Shown here: positions 1 through 7,069 of the stretch, piece after piece
Position numbering within the stretch: the stretch's first letter is position 1
Layout of the letters: each line of letters opens with the position of its first letter
Origin: Bacillota bacterium
Lineage (GTDB): Bacteria; Bacillota; Clostridia; Lachnospirales; Lachnospiraceae
Assembly (NCBI GenBank): GCA_023436765.1
Contig: JAEZHX010000230.1
Coordinates: 1-30,651, forward strand
Length of the DNA: 30,651 nt
Direction of reading: 5' to 3'
The notes under the pieces: model-generated
Database searches by the model: none
The model's input: only the letters and a program-made list of their open reading frames with translations
Told to the model about the DNA's origin: nothing
Translations under genes and position numbers: made by a program

Positions 1-575
1 AACTTCTTCTCTTCAATGCGATTTATATCAACCGTGACGCAACACTCCTTTATGTTATTTATTAAATTACCCTCAGTAAACATTGTATTAAGCTCGTTCT
101 CAGTAATTTTACGCTCTAATTGTCCTATAGATGGATCCTGAAGCACTTGTCGTAATAAGCCAATCGCTTCCTTGATATATCCATCCCGAATCAAGATAGC
201 TGAATAGGAATGCTTTTTTAGAGCAGAGAGCTGTTTATCGGATAGTTTATTACAAATTATGAGATATCGTTTTTTTTCGTTAATTATATTATCATTTGCA
301 TCAAAAGTGAGTTCTGTCCAATTCCATCCCTTTGCCTTGATACTGATTAAATTTGAATTTCGATGAAAAAATAAATTGGCAAATTTAATTCTATTCCATA
401 TAAAGAAGAACACAAATAATACAATGACCCACAAAGCGATTACCTTCATGGCTCTATAAGTACTATGAATACCGGTGGGATCTAACAAAAATCTACACCA
501 GAGAAATAATAATATACTCCAGCCAATCAGGTAGATGAAATGTGTTCCTATTTTTTTTATAATTACAATATTCAT
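1..575 (-). CDS. Partial membrane protein, function unknown (3' end beyond window)
   Basis: An open reading frame starts with ATG at 575 and runs leftward without a stop to base 1, giving the first 191 residues. A GGAGG ribosome binding site lies about 9 bases before the start. The N-terminus (MNIVIIKKIG...) has two hydrophobic segments at about residues 10-30 and 43-60, followed by a basic stretch (FFHRNS near 67-73) and a long hydrophilic cytoplasmic-type domain. That domain contains a tetratricopeptide-like phrase around YIKEAIGLLRQ (about residues 140-150), but one phrase is not enough to call a repeat. I do not recognise the family. Because it is cut by the window edge the total length and C-terminal domain are unknown. 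The next gene to the right is on the same strand but is separated by a terminator, so the two are not one transcript. Confidence 0.75.
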   Translation of the reverse strand, partial: MNIVIIKKIGTHFIYLIGWSILLFLWCRFLLDPTGIHSTYRAMKVIALWVIVLFVFFFIWNRIKFANLFFHRNSNLISIKAKGWNWTELTFDANDNIINEKKRYLIICNKLSDKQLSALKKHSYSAILIRDGYIKEAIGLLRQVLQDPSIGQLERKITENELNTMFTEGNLINNIKECCVTVDINRIEEKK

Positions 576-747
576 AGGTACAAGCCTCCGTTGTAATAGA
601 AATCCAGGAAAAACGAATAGCGATATACTATTATTTTATGCAGAGGGTAATACTATTGACCGTATTCTAAAAGCAGATAATATTATCATTGATGAATGAG
701 ATAACGTATATTCCGTAGTTAAAGCCATGAACCAGAATTCCGGAATC
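576..747. other. Short intergenic stretch, no gene seen
   Basis: AT-rich spacer between the terminator of the Ig-like protein gene and the partial membrane protein gene, both on the minus strand. It should hold the promoter of the partial gene, but I see no convincing -35/-10 pair. A plus-strand frame is open to a TGA at 697-699 but has no start codon and no recognisable protein. Confidence 0.4.
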
Positions 748-800
748 AAAAAAATGGGCTTGCAGGATAGTGAATTCCACTATATTGCAGAGCCCATTTT
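748..800 (-). terminator. Rho-independent terminator of the Ig-like protein gene
   Basis: A near-perfect hairpin: AAAATGGGCT at 751-760 pairs with AGCCCATTTT at 791-800. The stem continues inward through TGCA/TGCA and ATAGTG/CACTAT around an AATTC loop. Read on the minus strand the hairpin is followed by a run of seven T (748-754), the classic terminator layout, 51 bases after the stop codon of the gene at 851-1819. Confidence 0.85.
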
Positions 801-850
801 CTGGTATATAAATCTAATTATGAATAGATATTGTCATATCCAAATGGATA

Positions 851-1819
851 TTACTCGGTAACTGTAACTCTGGACCTGATGATTCTTCCGTCTGCAAGAC
901 CAACGATTGTTGCCTGACCGGCAGATTTTGCAGTAACAGATCCGTTCTGGTCTACTATAGCTACAGATTTCTTATAGGAATCCCAAGTGACTTTGCTGCC
1001 GGTACCGAGCACCTTAAGGGAATAGGTATCACCTGCTTTTAAGGTAACGGCGCGGGTATTCATATCCAATATCTTAACCTTCGAAGTGAATTTCTTGCCG
1101 TTCAAGGAAGCGGTAATTGTAACTGCTCCGTAATTTTTCGCAAATATTCTTCCATTACTTGACACAGTAGCGATCGCATCATTACTGGAAAACCATTTCA
1201 CAGAACCGGTAGCTCCAAGCAGCTTCAGGGTCTTAATATTACCTGACCAGCCACCTACCTCCATAACGATAGAGGGTTCGCTGATATCTACAACTGCAAC
1301 CTTACTGATCACCTTCATTCCGTCCACAGCTGCTGTAATGGTGGCATTTCCTGCGGCTATCGCTGTGACCTTACCGGTATCGGATACAGTGGCAATCTTA
1401 CTGTCACTGGTGGACCAGGTTACCTTCTCAGCTGTACCCCAAAGAGCAAGATTAGCAGTATCTCCGGGTGTTAAGGTCAGATTCTTTTTATTCATCTGTA
1501 CAACTGTAACCTTACAGGTCAGAGTCTTTCCGGCTACCTTTACCGCAATTGTTGTACTTCCATATCCCTTAGCCGTAACACGGCCACCGGTGGAAACGGT
1601 AGCGACCTTGCTGTTCCTCGAATAGAAACTGGCTCTGCTTGAAGTTCCCTTAATACGGATCGTTTTATAGTGATCAAGCTCTAGGGTAAAATCCTTATCA
1701 TCGATGGTGACCGAACTTGCCGCCTGAACGGTATGTATTTCATTAGTAAGTGGCAGGGCTGATAATGCCGTGATACTGAATAACAGCATCCCTGTGATGA
1801 GTTTGCGTAGTTTCTTCAT
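851..1819 (-). CDS. Secreted bacterial Ig-like (Big_2) repeat protein
   Basis: 322 residues. The N-terminus (MKKLRKLITGMLLFSITALS) is a signal peptide with a likely cleavage near VQAA (residues 31-34). The rest is four tandem Big_2-type immunoglobulin-like modules at about 36-108, 112-178, 182-252 and 256-321. Each carries the family signature: V.W.S.....ATV...G.V.A...G.ATI. The third module is more divergent. The start is supported by AAGGAGG about 9 bases upstream. There is no LPXTG motif, S-layer domain or catalytic domain, so it is probably a small secreted or loosely surface-attached adhesion or structural protein; Big_2 modules are common as spacers in clostridial surface proteins. It is transcribed alone, ending in the terminator at 748-800. 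The domain call is firm; the biological role is not known. Confidence 0.9.
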   Translation of the reverse strand: MKKLRKLITGMLLFSITALSALPLTNEIHTVQAASSVTIDDKDFTLELDHYKTIRIKGTSSRASFYSRNSKVATVSTGGRVTAKGYGSTTIAVKVAGKTLTCKVTVVQMNKKNLTLTPGDTANLALWGTAEKVTWSTSDSKIATVSDTGKVTAIAAGNATITAAVDGMKVISKVAVVDISEPSIVMEVGGWSGNIKTLKLLGATGSVKWFSSNDAIATVSSNGRIFAKNYGAVTITASLNGKKFTSKVKILDMNTRAVTLKAGDTYSLKVLGTGSKVTWDSYKKSVAIVDQNGSVTAKSAGQATIVGLADGRIIRSRVTVTE

Positions 1820-2373
1820 GTTAATTTTCCTCCTTATTCTCTTGTGAGCATAGCTATCACATTTGATGTCAGCGGGTTACCAAAATTGCAGCAGGCAGAT
1901 TCAATGGAAGTCACTGCCATTGGGACTTAGTTACATCCTTTTACTGAAATTCCTAGTTTATTATAGGCTATTTAGGAGACAAGTTCATTATATAATTTCT
2001 GGCAGACGAAGCAGCGGGAGGAGGAAGCTCTCAACCCAATTTATTGCCTTATGTGAAAATGCACATTTCAGTAAGGTTGACGATTGTGGAAATTATACAG
2101 AAATCTTCAATCAATCCTTAGTTTTTGGACAATGTTCTATAAGATTTACACGTATATAAGATAATGTAACCCTTGGAACTGATACAAGTAGTATAAAAGT
2201 TAAACCTTACGAAAAGGCCTATTTAATACTATAATTGACTCATCGATAGGCCACGGTATCAAAGCACTTTAGACATTTTAGGGACTGACGTAAAGCAGTA
2301 AGGTGAATTGTACCGGAACTATCGGAGAATTTGTTCAGACATTTTAACGTAAATACTTATGGAGGGTATGAGA
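1820..2373. other. Long intergenic region between divergent genes (promoters of both)
   Basis: 554 bases without a credible gene, between the divergent Ig-like gene and the catabolic locus. It must carry the start signals of both. A 98-codon plus-strand frame at 1863-2159 lacks a ribosome binding site and any protein-like pattern and was rejected. A short inverted repeat CAATGG/CCATTG lies at 1902-1907 and 1917-1922. The region from 2100 on is AT-rich and promoter-like. I found no convincing catabolite-response (cre) site. Confidence 0.5.
2235..2262 (+). promoter_or_regulatory. Candidate promoter of the catabolic locus
   Basis: TTGACT (2235-2240), a 16-base spacer and TATCAA (2257-2262). This is the best sigma-A-like pair I could find upstream of the first solute-binding protein gene, about 110 bases before its start. 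The -10 is poor, and other AT-rich candidates exist between 2125 and 2200, so this is only a suggestion. Confidence 0.3.
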
Positions 2374-3825
2374 ATGAAAAAGACCAAAAAAGCGTTAGCA
2401 TTACTTTTGTCGGTAGCTTTAATCGGCGGTTCAATGGCAGCCTGCAGCAAGAGCGATGACAAAAAAGCAGACACACCGACTCCGCCTGCAACAACAGAGA
2501 CTAATAACGATGCGGCTGCCGGAAACACAGGGGATCAGAAAGAACCTGTTACCATGGATACCATTACGGTATGGTCCGATAATGCGCACGAGAAAGAATT
2601 AAGAGATAAGCAGATTGCAGAATTCAATGAAACCGTTGGTAAGGAATTAGGAATCAATATCGAGTACACGGTATACGGCAGCAACTTTACCGACACCATC
2701 AAGATCGCAGCTCAGGCTGGTGAAGCTCCTGACTTATTCAGATCCGACTCCAAGTGGATGCAGGATTTCGTAAATGCTGGTTACCTTACAGCAATCGAAG
2801 ATCTGCCCGGCAGTGAAGAGCTTTTAGGCAAGTATTCCACCTTAGTAAATAACCAGGCACATGTATTCAACGGCAAGACCTATACACTGCCTTATAACCT
2901 GACAACCTATGGCTTTGTAGTAAACAAGGATTTATTTGCAAAATGCGGCCTGACCGAAGCAGATTATCCGAAGACCTGGGCTGATGTACAGGCAGTAGCT
3001 AAGAAGATTACAGAAGCATCTAACGGAACAGCATATGGTTTTGGTATCGCACCGAGTGCTCTCTGGACCATTACTTCCTTCTACACCATGGGTGCAGGAC
3101 AGAACATCGGTCACTATGGCTTTGACTATGCAAAACAGCAGTTTGCATATTCCGATTACAATCCTCTGATCAGTGCAATCGATCAGATGGTAGCAGACGG
3201 CAGCGTAATCCCCGGCTTTGAGACCATGGATGCTGATATGCTCAGAGCACAGTTCTCTGCAGGTACAATCGGTATGCTGGGAGCAGCAAGCTTTGACGTA
3301 GCAGTTTACAATAACCAGTTCCCTGCACAGATCGATTGGGATGTGATCGATATCCCTACCTTCGATGGCACAGCTCCTAAATATAAGGCATTCGGTAACC
3401 CGACTAACCTTCTTTGCGTAGGCACGAAGGCAATGGAGCATCCCGAGAAGGTATTAAAGGTTCTTGAGTTCTTCTATGACGACAAGAATGCAGCACAGAT
3501 GTATGAAGAAGGCTTATATATCCCTGTAAGAAGCGAAGCAATCGCACTTGCAGCTAAGCAGCCTGAGATGAAGAACTTCTCCAAGTTTGCTAACTTCAGT
3601 GAAATCTTTGCAATGGCTCCTGTTCCGGATACTCTGATCCAGTTCGAAGGCGAAACCTACCGTGATGCAATTGCTAATATGTGGACTGATCCTGCTGTTA
3701 ATGATGTAGAGAAGACCATGAAGGCTATTGACGAGAAGTACAATGCTGCATTAGCACAGGTTGATCCTGCTACCTTAGCATTATATAAGCTTTCTGACGG
3801 AGTAACAATCGAAAGAACCAAATAA
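2374..3825 (+). CDS. Sugar ABC transporter solute-binding lipoprotein (family 1), copy 1
   Basis: 483 residues from ATG 2374. An in-frame ATG at 2359 exists, but the GGAGGG at 2361-2366 sits seven bases before 2374, which decides the start. The N-terminus MKKTKKALALLLSVALIGGS ends in MAAC; Cys24 is the expected lipidated residue. A charged, Thr/Pro-rich linker (about 25-60) follows, then a family 1 extracellular solute-binding fold beginning at ITVWSDNAHEKE. Such proteins sit outside the membrane and deliver oligosaccharides to CUT1 importers. It is the first gene of the locus, and its two permeases follow after an unusual 504-base gap with a stem-loop, consistent with higher expression of the binding protein than of the permeases. 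A full-length paralogue is encoded at 16619-18037. The sugar bound cannot be read from the sequence. Confidence 0.92.
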   Translation: MKKTKKALALLLSVALIGGSMAACSKSDDKKADTPTPPATTETNNDAAAGNTGDQKEPVTMDTITVWSDNAHEKELRDKQIAEFNETVGKELGINIEYTVYGSNFTDTIKIAAQAGEAPDLFRSDSKWMQDFVNAGYLTAIEDLPGSEELLGKYSTLVNNQAHVFNGKTYTLPYNLTTYGFVVNKDLFAKCGLTEADYPKTWADVQAVAKKITEASNGTAYGFGIAPSALWTITSFYTMGAGQNIGHYGFDYAKQQFAYSDYNPLISAIDQMVADGSVIPGFETMDADMLRAQFSAGTIGMLGAASFDVAVYNNQFPAQIDWDVIDIPTFDGTAPKYKAFGNPTNLLCVGTKAMEHPEKVLKVLEFFYDDKNAAQMYEEGLYIPVRSEAIALAAKQPEMKNFSKFANFSEIFAMAPVPDTLIQFEGETYRDAIANMWTDPAVNDVEKTMKAIDEKYNAALAQVDPATLALYKLSDGVTIERTK

Positions 3826-3844
3826 GATGAAACCAGCTTAACTT

Positions 3845-3881
3845 ATCATGGAACAATGTGCTTCTGCCATTGTTCCATGAT
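3845..3881 (+). terminator. Perfect 14-bp stem-loop after the solute-binding protein gene
   Basis: ATCATGGAACAATG (3845-3858) pairs perfectly with 3868-3881 around a nine-base loop, 20 bases after the stop codon. No T-run follows, so it is more likely an mRNA 3'-end stabiliser or partial terminator than a full stop. Similar intercistronic stem-loops after binding-protein genes are known to raise their transcript level relative to permease genes, as in malE-malF. Confidence 0.65.
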
Positions 3882-3897
3882 ATTAAGATAAGACATC

Positions 3898-4117
3898 AAG
3901 GACGACAGCCAAGGAATGACAGCTATGATGACAGCTAAGGAATGACAGATAAACATAACAATAATATGACAACTAGGATGACAGCCAAGGAATGACAAAT
4001 AATCATAACAAAAAAATGACAACTGAGTTATGACAACTAAGGAATGACAGATAATCATCACAAAGAAATGACAACTAAGTTATAACAATTAAGGAATGAC
4101 ATCAACGGAATGACACA
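3898..4117 (+). repeat. Degenerate ~13-base tandem array (17 units, 52-base higher-order period)
   Basis: Seventeen hexamers of the form ATGACA recur every 11-14 bases. Twelve are exact: starts at 3916, 3928, 3942, 3966, 3978, 3992, 4016, 4030, 4044, 4068, 4096 and 4110. Five are single-base variants: 3902, 3955, 4005, 4057 and 4082. The longer core AAGGAATGACA occurs at 3911, 3937, 3987, 4039 and 4091. Steps of 26, 50, 52 and 52 bases between these cores show a 4 x 13 = 52-base higher-order unit. A 13-base period breaks the reading frame, so the array is non-coding. It lies between a binding-protein gene and its permease genes, inside the presumed operon. No spacers of CRISPR type are present. 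Its function is unknown. Confidence 0.85.
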
Positions 4118-4152
4118 ATCAGATTTAATATGCATAATGGTTTGGGCAGCCA

Positions 4153-4225
4153 CCCGGATCCAAATCTAAGATGTTCCGGACAATGTATACCTGCTTACGA
4201 TGGAACACCTGATGCCGGATCCGGG
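4153..4225 (+). other. Intercistronic hairpin upstream of permease 1
   Basis: CCCGGATCC (4153-4161) pairs with GGATCCGGG (4217-4225). Inside it TGTTCC (4172-4177) pairs with GGAACA (4202-4207), giving a two-tier stem with internal loops. No T-run follows. It may be a processing or stability element, or a regulatory leader of the permease genes. The 104 bases between it and the GTG start contain nothing else clear. Confidence 0.5.
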
Positions 4226-4329
4226 TTTAAGCTCAAGCTGCAATGATATCCGATGCTGTTGGTTAATTCTCCGGATCAATCAGTGTGGCAATAAAGCGCT
4301 ATGGAATAATGGGAAGAAGGAGATAACAA

Positions 4330-5256
4330 GTGAAGACAACTAATAAAGATATAACAATTAAAGTCAAGTGGATCAAAAGAGATTCTACTCAGGCGGTCTT
4401 AATGCTGGCACCTATGTTGATCGGTTTCGTACTGTTTACATATGTACCCATCTTATATATCTTAAGATATGCATTATATAATTCAAACGGATTTACTGAG
4501 ACCTTTGTGGGTTTTGATAACTTTGTCCGTGTTTTTTCCAGGGATCATGCTTATTGGAACGCCCTGTTGAATACGATTATTCTTACTTTCGGTAAACTTG
4601 CTGTTGAGATACCATTAGCACTTTTACTGGCAGTTTTACTTAATAGAGGGCAGAAGGGTACCGGGTTCTTCCGTATCACATTATTCTTACCGACCGTTAT
4701 CAGTGCAGCCATCGCAGGTTTGATTTTCTCCCTGATGTTTGCATCCTTTAATGGTACGGTGAATGGGCTCTTACAGAGTGCCGGACTGATTGATAAGCCG
4801 ATCAGCTGGTTCAGCTTTAAAGGAACCGGACTATTCGTTATCGGCTTTGCTTCGGTATGGAACAACTTCGGTATCAATATGATTTTCTTCCTGATGGCAT
4901 TACAGAGTGTACCGAAGGAACTTTATGAATGTGCAGATCTGGATGGTGTTAATCCGATCCAGAGATTTTTCAAGATTACGCTGCCAATGATCGGACCTAC
5001 CTTCCAGGTAGTATTACTGAATGCAATCGTAGGCAGCCTAAAGATGGCCGATTTGATCCTGTCGACAACAAACGGTCAGCCCGGTGGTAAGACAGAGGTA
5101 GTCATGACCTATGTATTCAAATACTTCTTCGGTTATGACGGAAGAAAGATTGAAGTAGGCTATGCATCCTCAATGGCTCTTGTCACCGCAGTGGTACTTG
5201 CAATGATTTCCCTGTTTTACATGAAATCCAGCAAGAAATTAGGAAAGGCATATTAA
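4330..5256 (+). CDS. CUT1 sugar ABC transporter permease, MalF/UgpA type
   Basis: 308 residues with a GTG start at 4330; AAGGAG at 4317-4322 is correctly spaced and no better start exists. It is a binding-protein-dependent transport inner-membrane component with about six hydrophobic helices (near 22-45, 76-104, 111-138, 165-192, 215-235 and 275-298). The cytoplasmic EAA loop, which docks on the ATPase, is at about 197-219 (ELYECADLDG, ending in a conserved LP). The partner permease starts 15 bases after its stop. No ATP-binding subunit is encoded in the window; in Firmicutes CUT1 systems a shared MsmK-like ATPase often works in trans, which is the likely case here. A weak cre-like ATAAAGCGCTAT lies about 40 bases upstream but departs from the consensus at both ends. 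Confidence 0.93.
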   Translation: MKTTNKDITIKVKWIKRDSTQAVLMLAPMLIGFVLFTYVPILYILRYALYNSNGFTETFVGFDNFVRVFSRDHAYWNALLNTIILTFGKLAVEIPLALLLAVLLNRGQKGTGFFRITLFLPTVISAAIAGLIFSLMFASFNGTVNGLLQSAGLIDKPISWFSFKGTGLFVIGFASVWNNFGINMIFFLMALQSVPKELYECADLDGVNPIQRFFKITLPMIGPTFQVVLLNAIVGSLKMADLILSTTNGQPGGKTEVVMTYVFKYFFGYDGRKIEVGYASSMALVTAVVLAMISLFYMKSSKKLGKAY

Positions 5257-5271
5257 GGAGGGAGGTTCATC

Positions 5272-6126
5272 ATGCATCGATATAAATTAAAGAAACTTAG
5301 CGGAAATACGTTAGTATACATTACGTTGCTTCTTATCTTCATCATCACGGTATTTCCTGTATTTTATACCTTCATGGGATCCTTCAAGAGTAATATGGAG
5401 CTCCTGACAAACGGCAGAAGGATCATACCTTCCAAATTTGTTTTAGATAATTATACGCAGGCCTGGAAGCTGGCAAACTTTAAGCAATATACCTTCAACA
5501 GCTTATTTCTATCCTTCTTCATCGTGGTGGGTACCATCATCACCAGTACTGTAGCAGGCTATGTATTTGAAAGAGGTCAGTTCAAGGGTAAGAATTTGAT
5601 CTTCGGCATGGTCATTTCCTCCATGTTTGTAGCTTTAGGAAGTCTTACTCTTTATCCGCAGCTGATGATTGCCAAGTTTTTCGGTATTAATACCTCCTTA
5701 TGGGGAGTAATCATCATCCGTGTGTTCGGTATGAATGTAACAAATCTATTCGTTACCAGATCCTATATCCGTACCATATCCTCGGAAATAGACGAATCAG
5801 CGAAGGTTGACGGCTGTACCTTCTTCCGGATCTACAGAAGCATCATATTCCCGTTATTAAAGCCCCTGATCGCTACTCTGGCAATCCTTGAGTTCAGGTT
5901 TGCCTGGAACGATTACCTGATGCCGATGGTATTTACCTTAAGTAATCCGAAGCGTATGCCTCTGGTTGTTGGTATCATGAATCTGAAGGGTTCGGGAGCA
6001 GCAGCTTCCTCCTGGAACTTAATGCTGGCCGGTACTGCAATTGCAATCATTCCGATGGTAGTGGTATATGCGATTTTCAACCGATACTTTATCCAGGGCT
6101 TGACAGCCGGTGCCGTTAAGGGTTAA
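5272..6126 (+). CDS. CUT1 sugar ABC transporter permease, MalG type
   Basis: 284 residues. AAGGAGGGAGG lies just before the ATG. The protein has a MalG-type layout: N-terminal helix (about 12-34), a conserved NYTQAW segment after the first loop, then five more helices. The EAA loop is at about 172-194 (EIDESAKVDG... ending FPLLKP), with Glu, Ala, Gly and Pro in the usual positions. The C-terminus ends in the typical RYFIQGLTAGAVKG. It pairs with the MalF-type permease immediately upstream to form the membrane pore of the importer served by solute-binding protein 1, and possibly also by protein 2 at the far end of the locus. Confidence 0.93.
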   Translation: MHRYKLKKLSGNTLVYITLLLIFIITVFPVFYTFMGSFKSNMELLTNGRRIIPSKFVLDNYTQAWKLANFKQYTFNSLFLSFFIVVGTIITSTVAGYVFERGQFKGKNLIFGMVISSMFVALGSLTLYPQLMIAKFFGINTSLWGVIIIRVFGMNVTNLFVTRSYIRTISSEIDESAKVDGCTFFRIYRSIIFPLLKPLIATLAILEFRFAWNDYLMPMVFTLSNPKRMPLVVGIMNLKGSGAAASSWNLMLAGTAIAIIPMVVVYAIFNRYFIQGLTAGAVKG

Positions 6127-6164
6127 GCACAGCAAAAAAATAATTGTTGAAAGGAATTTAGAAA

Positions 6165-6872
6165 ATGACGAATCAAGAATTAATCAAGGAACTGAGAAGA
6201 TTCCGTAATGCAGATTTATCAGATGCCATGGATGCATTGGGTCTGGTAGACAAAGGAACCATGGATGAGAAGATGAGACCTCTCCGTCCCGGTATCGAAT
6301 TTAAGGGCTTCGCTCATACGGTGAAGTTACTGCCCAAGCAGGATTATGTTAAGGCTTGTACTACCGTAGAGGAGTGGAGAGAAGAATTAAGTAAGGGCTG
6401 CAATGACATCTATAATTTTGTTGATACAGTTACGAAGGAAAACGGTAAGGACATGGTAATCGTGGTTGATATGGATGGCATCCGCGGTGGTGTCTGGGGC
6501 TCCGAGATCTCCATGACGATGATGGAACGCGGTGTGGAAGGCTTTGTCATTGATGGTGGCTGCCGTGACTCCTACGAAACTAATCTGGAGAAGGCTCCGG
6601 TATTCTGTACCAGAAGAACCTATACCCATGCTTATGGCCGCGTAACCAGAGGCTCCATCGGTACTCCGGTAAACTGTGCCGGTGTAACTGTAAAGGAAGG
6701 AGATATCATCTGTGGAGATGATGATGGTGTTCTTGTAATTCCGAGAGAGGTTGCTGAGGATGTAATCAAGTTTGCTAAAATGCAGCTAGAGGATGATATA
6801 AAGGTAAGAACTGAACACTATAGAAACCTTGGCTTAGAGCCTGACGAATCACTGGAAAGATTAATGAGATAA
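6165..6872 (+). CDS. RraA / HMG-CHA aldolase-like protein
   Basis: 235 residues, starting at ATG 6165 with a GAAAGGA-type site upstream. It belongs to the RraA-like family (often mislabelled dimethylmenaquinone methyltransferase). Family members include class II aldolases for 4-hydroxy-4-methyl-2-oxoglutarate and oxaloacetate decarboxylases, as well as the RNase E regulator RraA. The active-site landmarks are present: GGVWGSE (108-114), then GGCRD (131-135), where Arg134 and Asp135 match the substrate- and metal-binding Arg-Asp pair. This argues for an enzyme rather than an RNase regulator. In this locus it follows the permeases and precedes glycoside hydrolases and dehydrogenases, so a C-C cleavage or decarboxylation step on a sugar-derived oxoacid is a reasonable inference. 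The true substrate is not known. Confidence 0.85.
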   Translation: MTNQELIKELRRFRNADLSDAMDALGLVDKGTMDEKMRPLRPGIEFKGFAHTVKLLPKQDYVKACTTVEEWREELSKGCNDIYNFVDTVTKENGKDMVIVVDMDGIRGGVWGSEISMTMMERGVEGFVIDGGCRDSYETNLEKAPVFCTRRTYTHAYGRVTRGSIGTPVNCAGVTVKEGDIICGDDDGVLVIPREVAEDVIKFAKMQLEDDIKVRTEHYRNLGLEPDESLERLMR

Positions 6873-6919
6873 CGACAATTAATTTTTGCACACACTACAA
6901 CCGATTATGAGACATTCCG

Positions 6920-6971
6920 GTCCCCGGGGAGGCTTTTCTGTTAACGATGATCAGAGCAGCTCACCGGGGAC
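6920..6971 (+). other. Intergenic inverted repeat
   Basis: GTCCCCGG (6920-6927) pairs with CCGGGGAC (6964-6971) across a 36-base loop, in the 197-base gap between the RraA-like gene and the next gene. There is no T-run. It may be an mRNA processing or stability hairpin within the operon; the long loop makes it less certain. Confidence 0.4.
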
Positions 6972-7069
6972 ACTAATACTATCCTGTGATTAGATTCCAA
7001 TGCCATGAATAGATGTGATGAAATGATACTGATGACCGTTTCTAAATAATAATCGGAATGGAGATTAAG

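Noticed and set aside
601..699. Possible pseudogene fragment in the plus strand ending at TGA 697
   Set aside because: It has no start codon and no identifiable homologous protein; it is likely a chance open frame.
1863..2159. 98-codon plus-strand reading frame in the intergenic region
   Set aside because: No ribosome binding site, odd composition and no recognisable protein pattern; it overlaps the promoter region between divergent genes.
3846..4061. Minus-strand frame with recurring CHSL-like phrases
   Set aside because: It is a by-product of the 13-base array read in frame by chance and has no ribosome binding site.
3898..4117. CRISPR array
   Set aside because: The units are contiguous and degenerate with no unique spacers, the period is far too short, and no cas gene is present.
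4285..4305. cre (CcpA) site around ATAAAGCGCTAT
   Set aside because: The core is similar, but both outer bases (TG and CA) are missing; it is too weak to report as a site.
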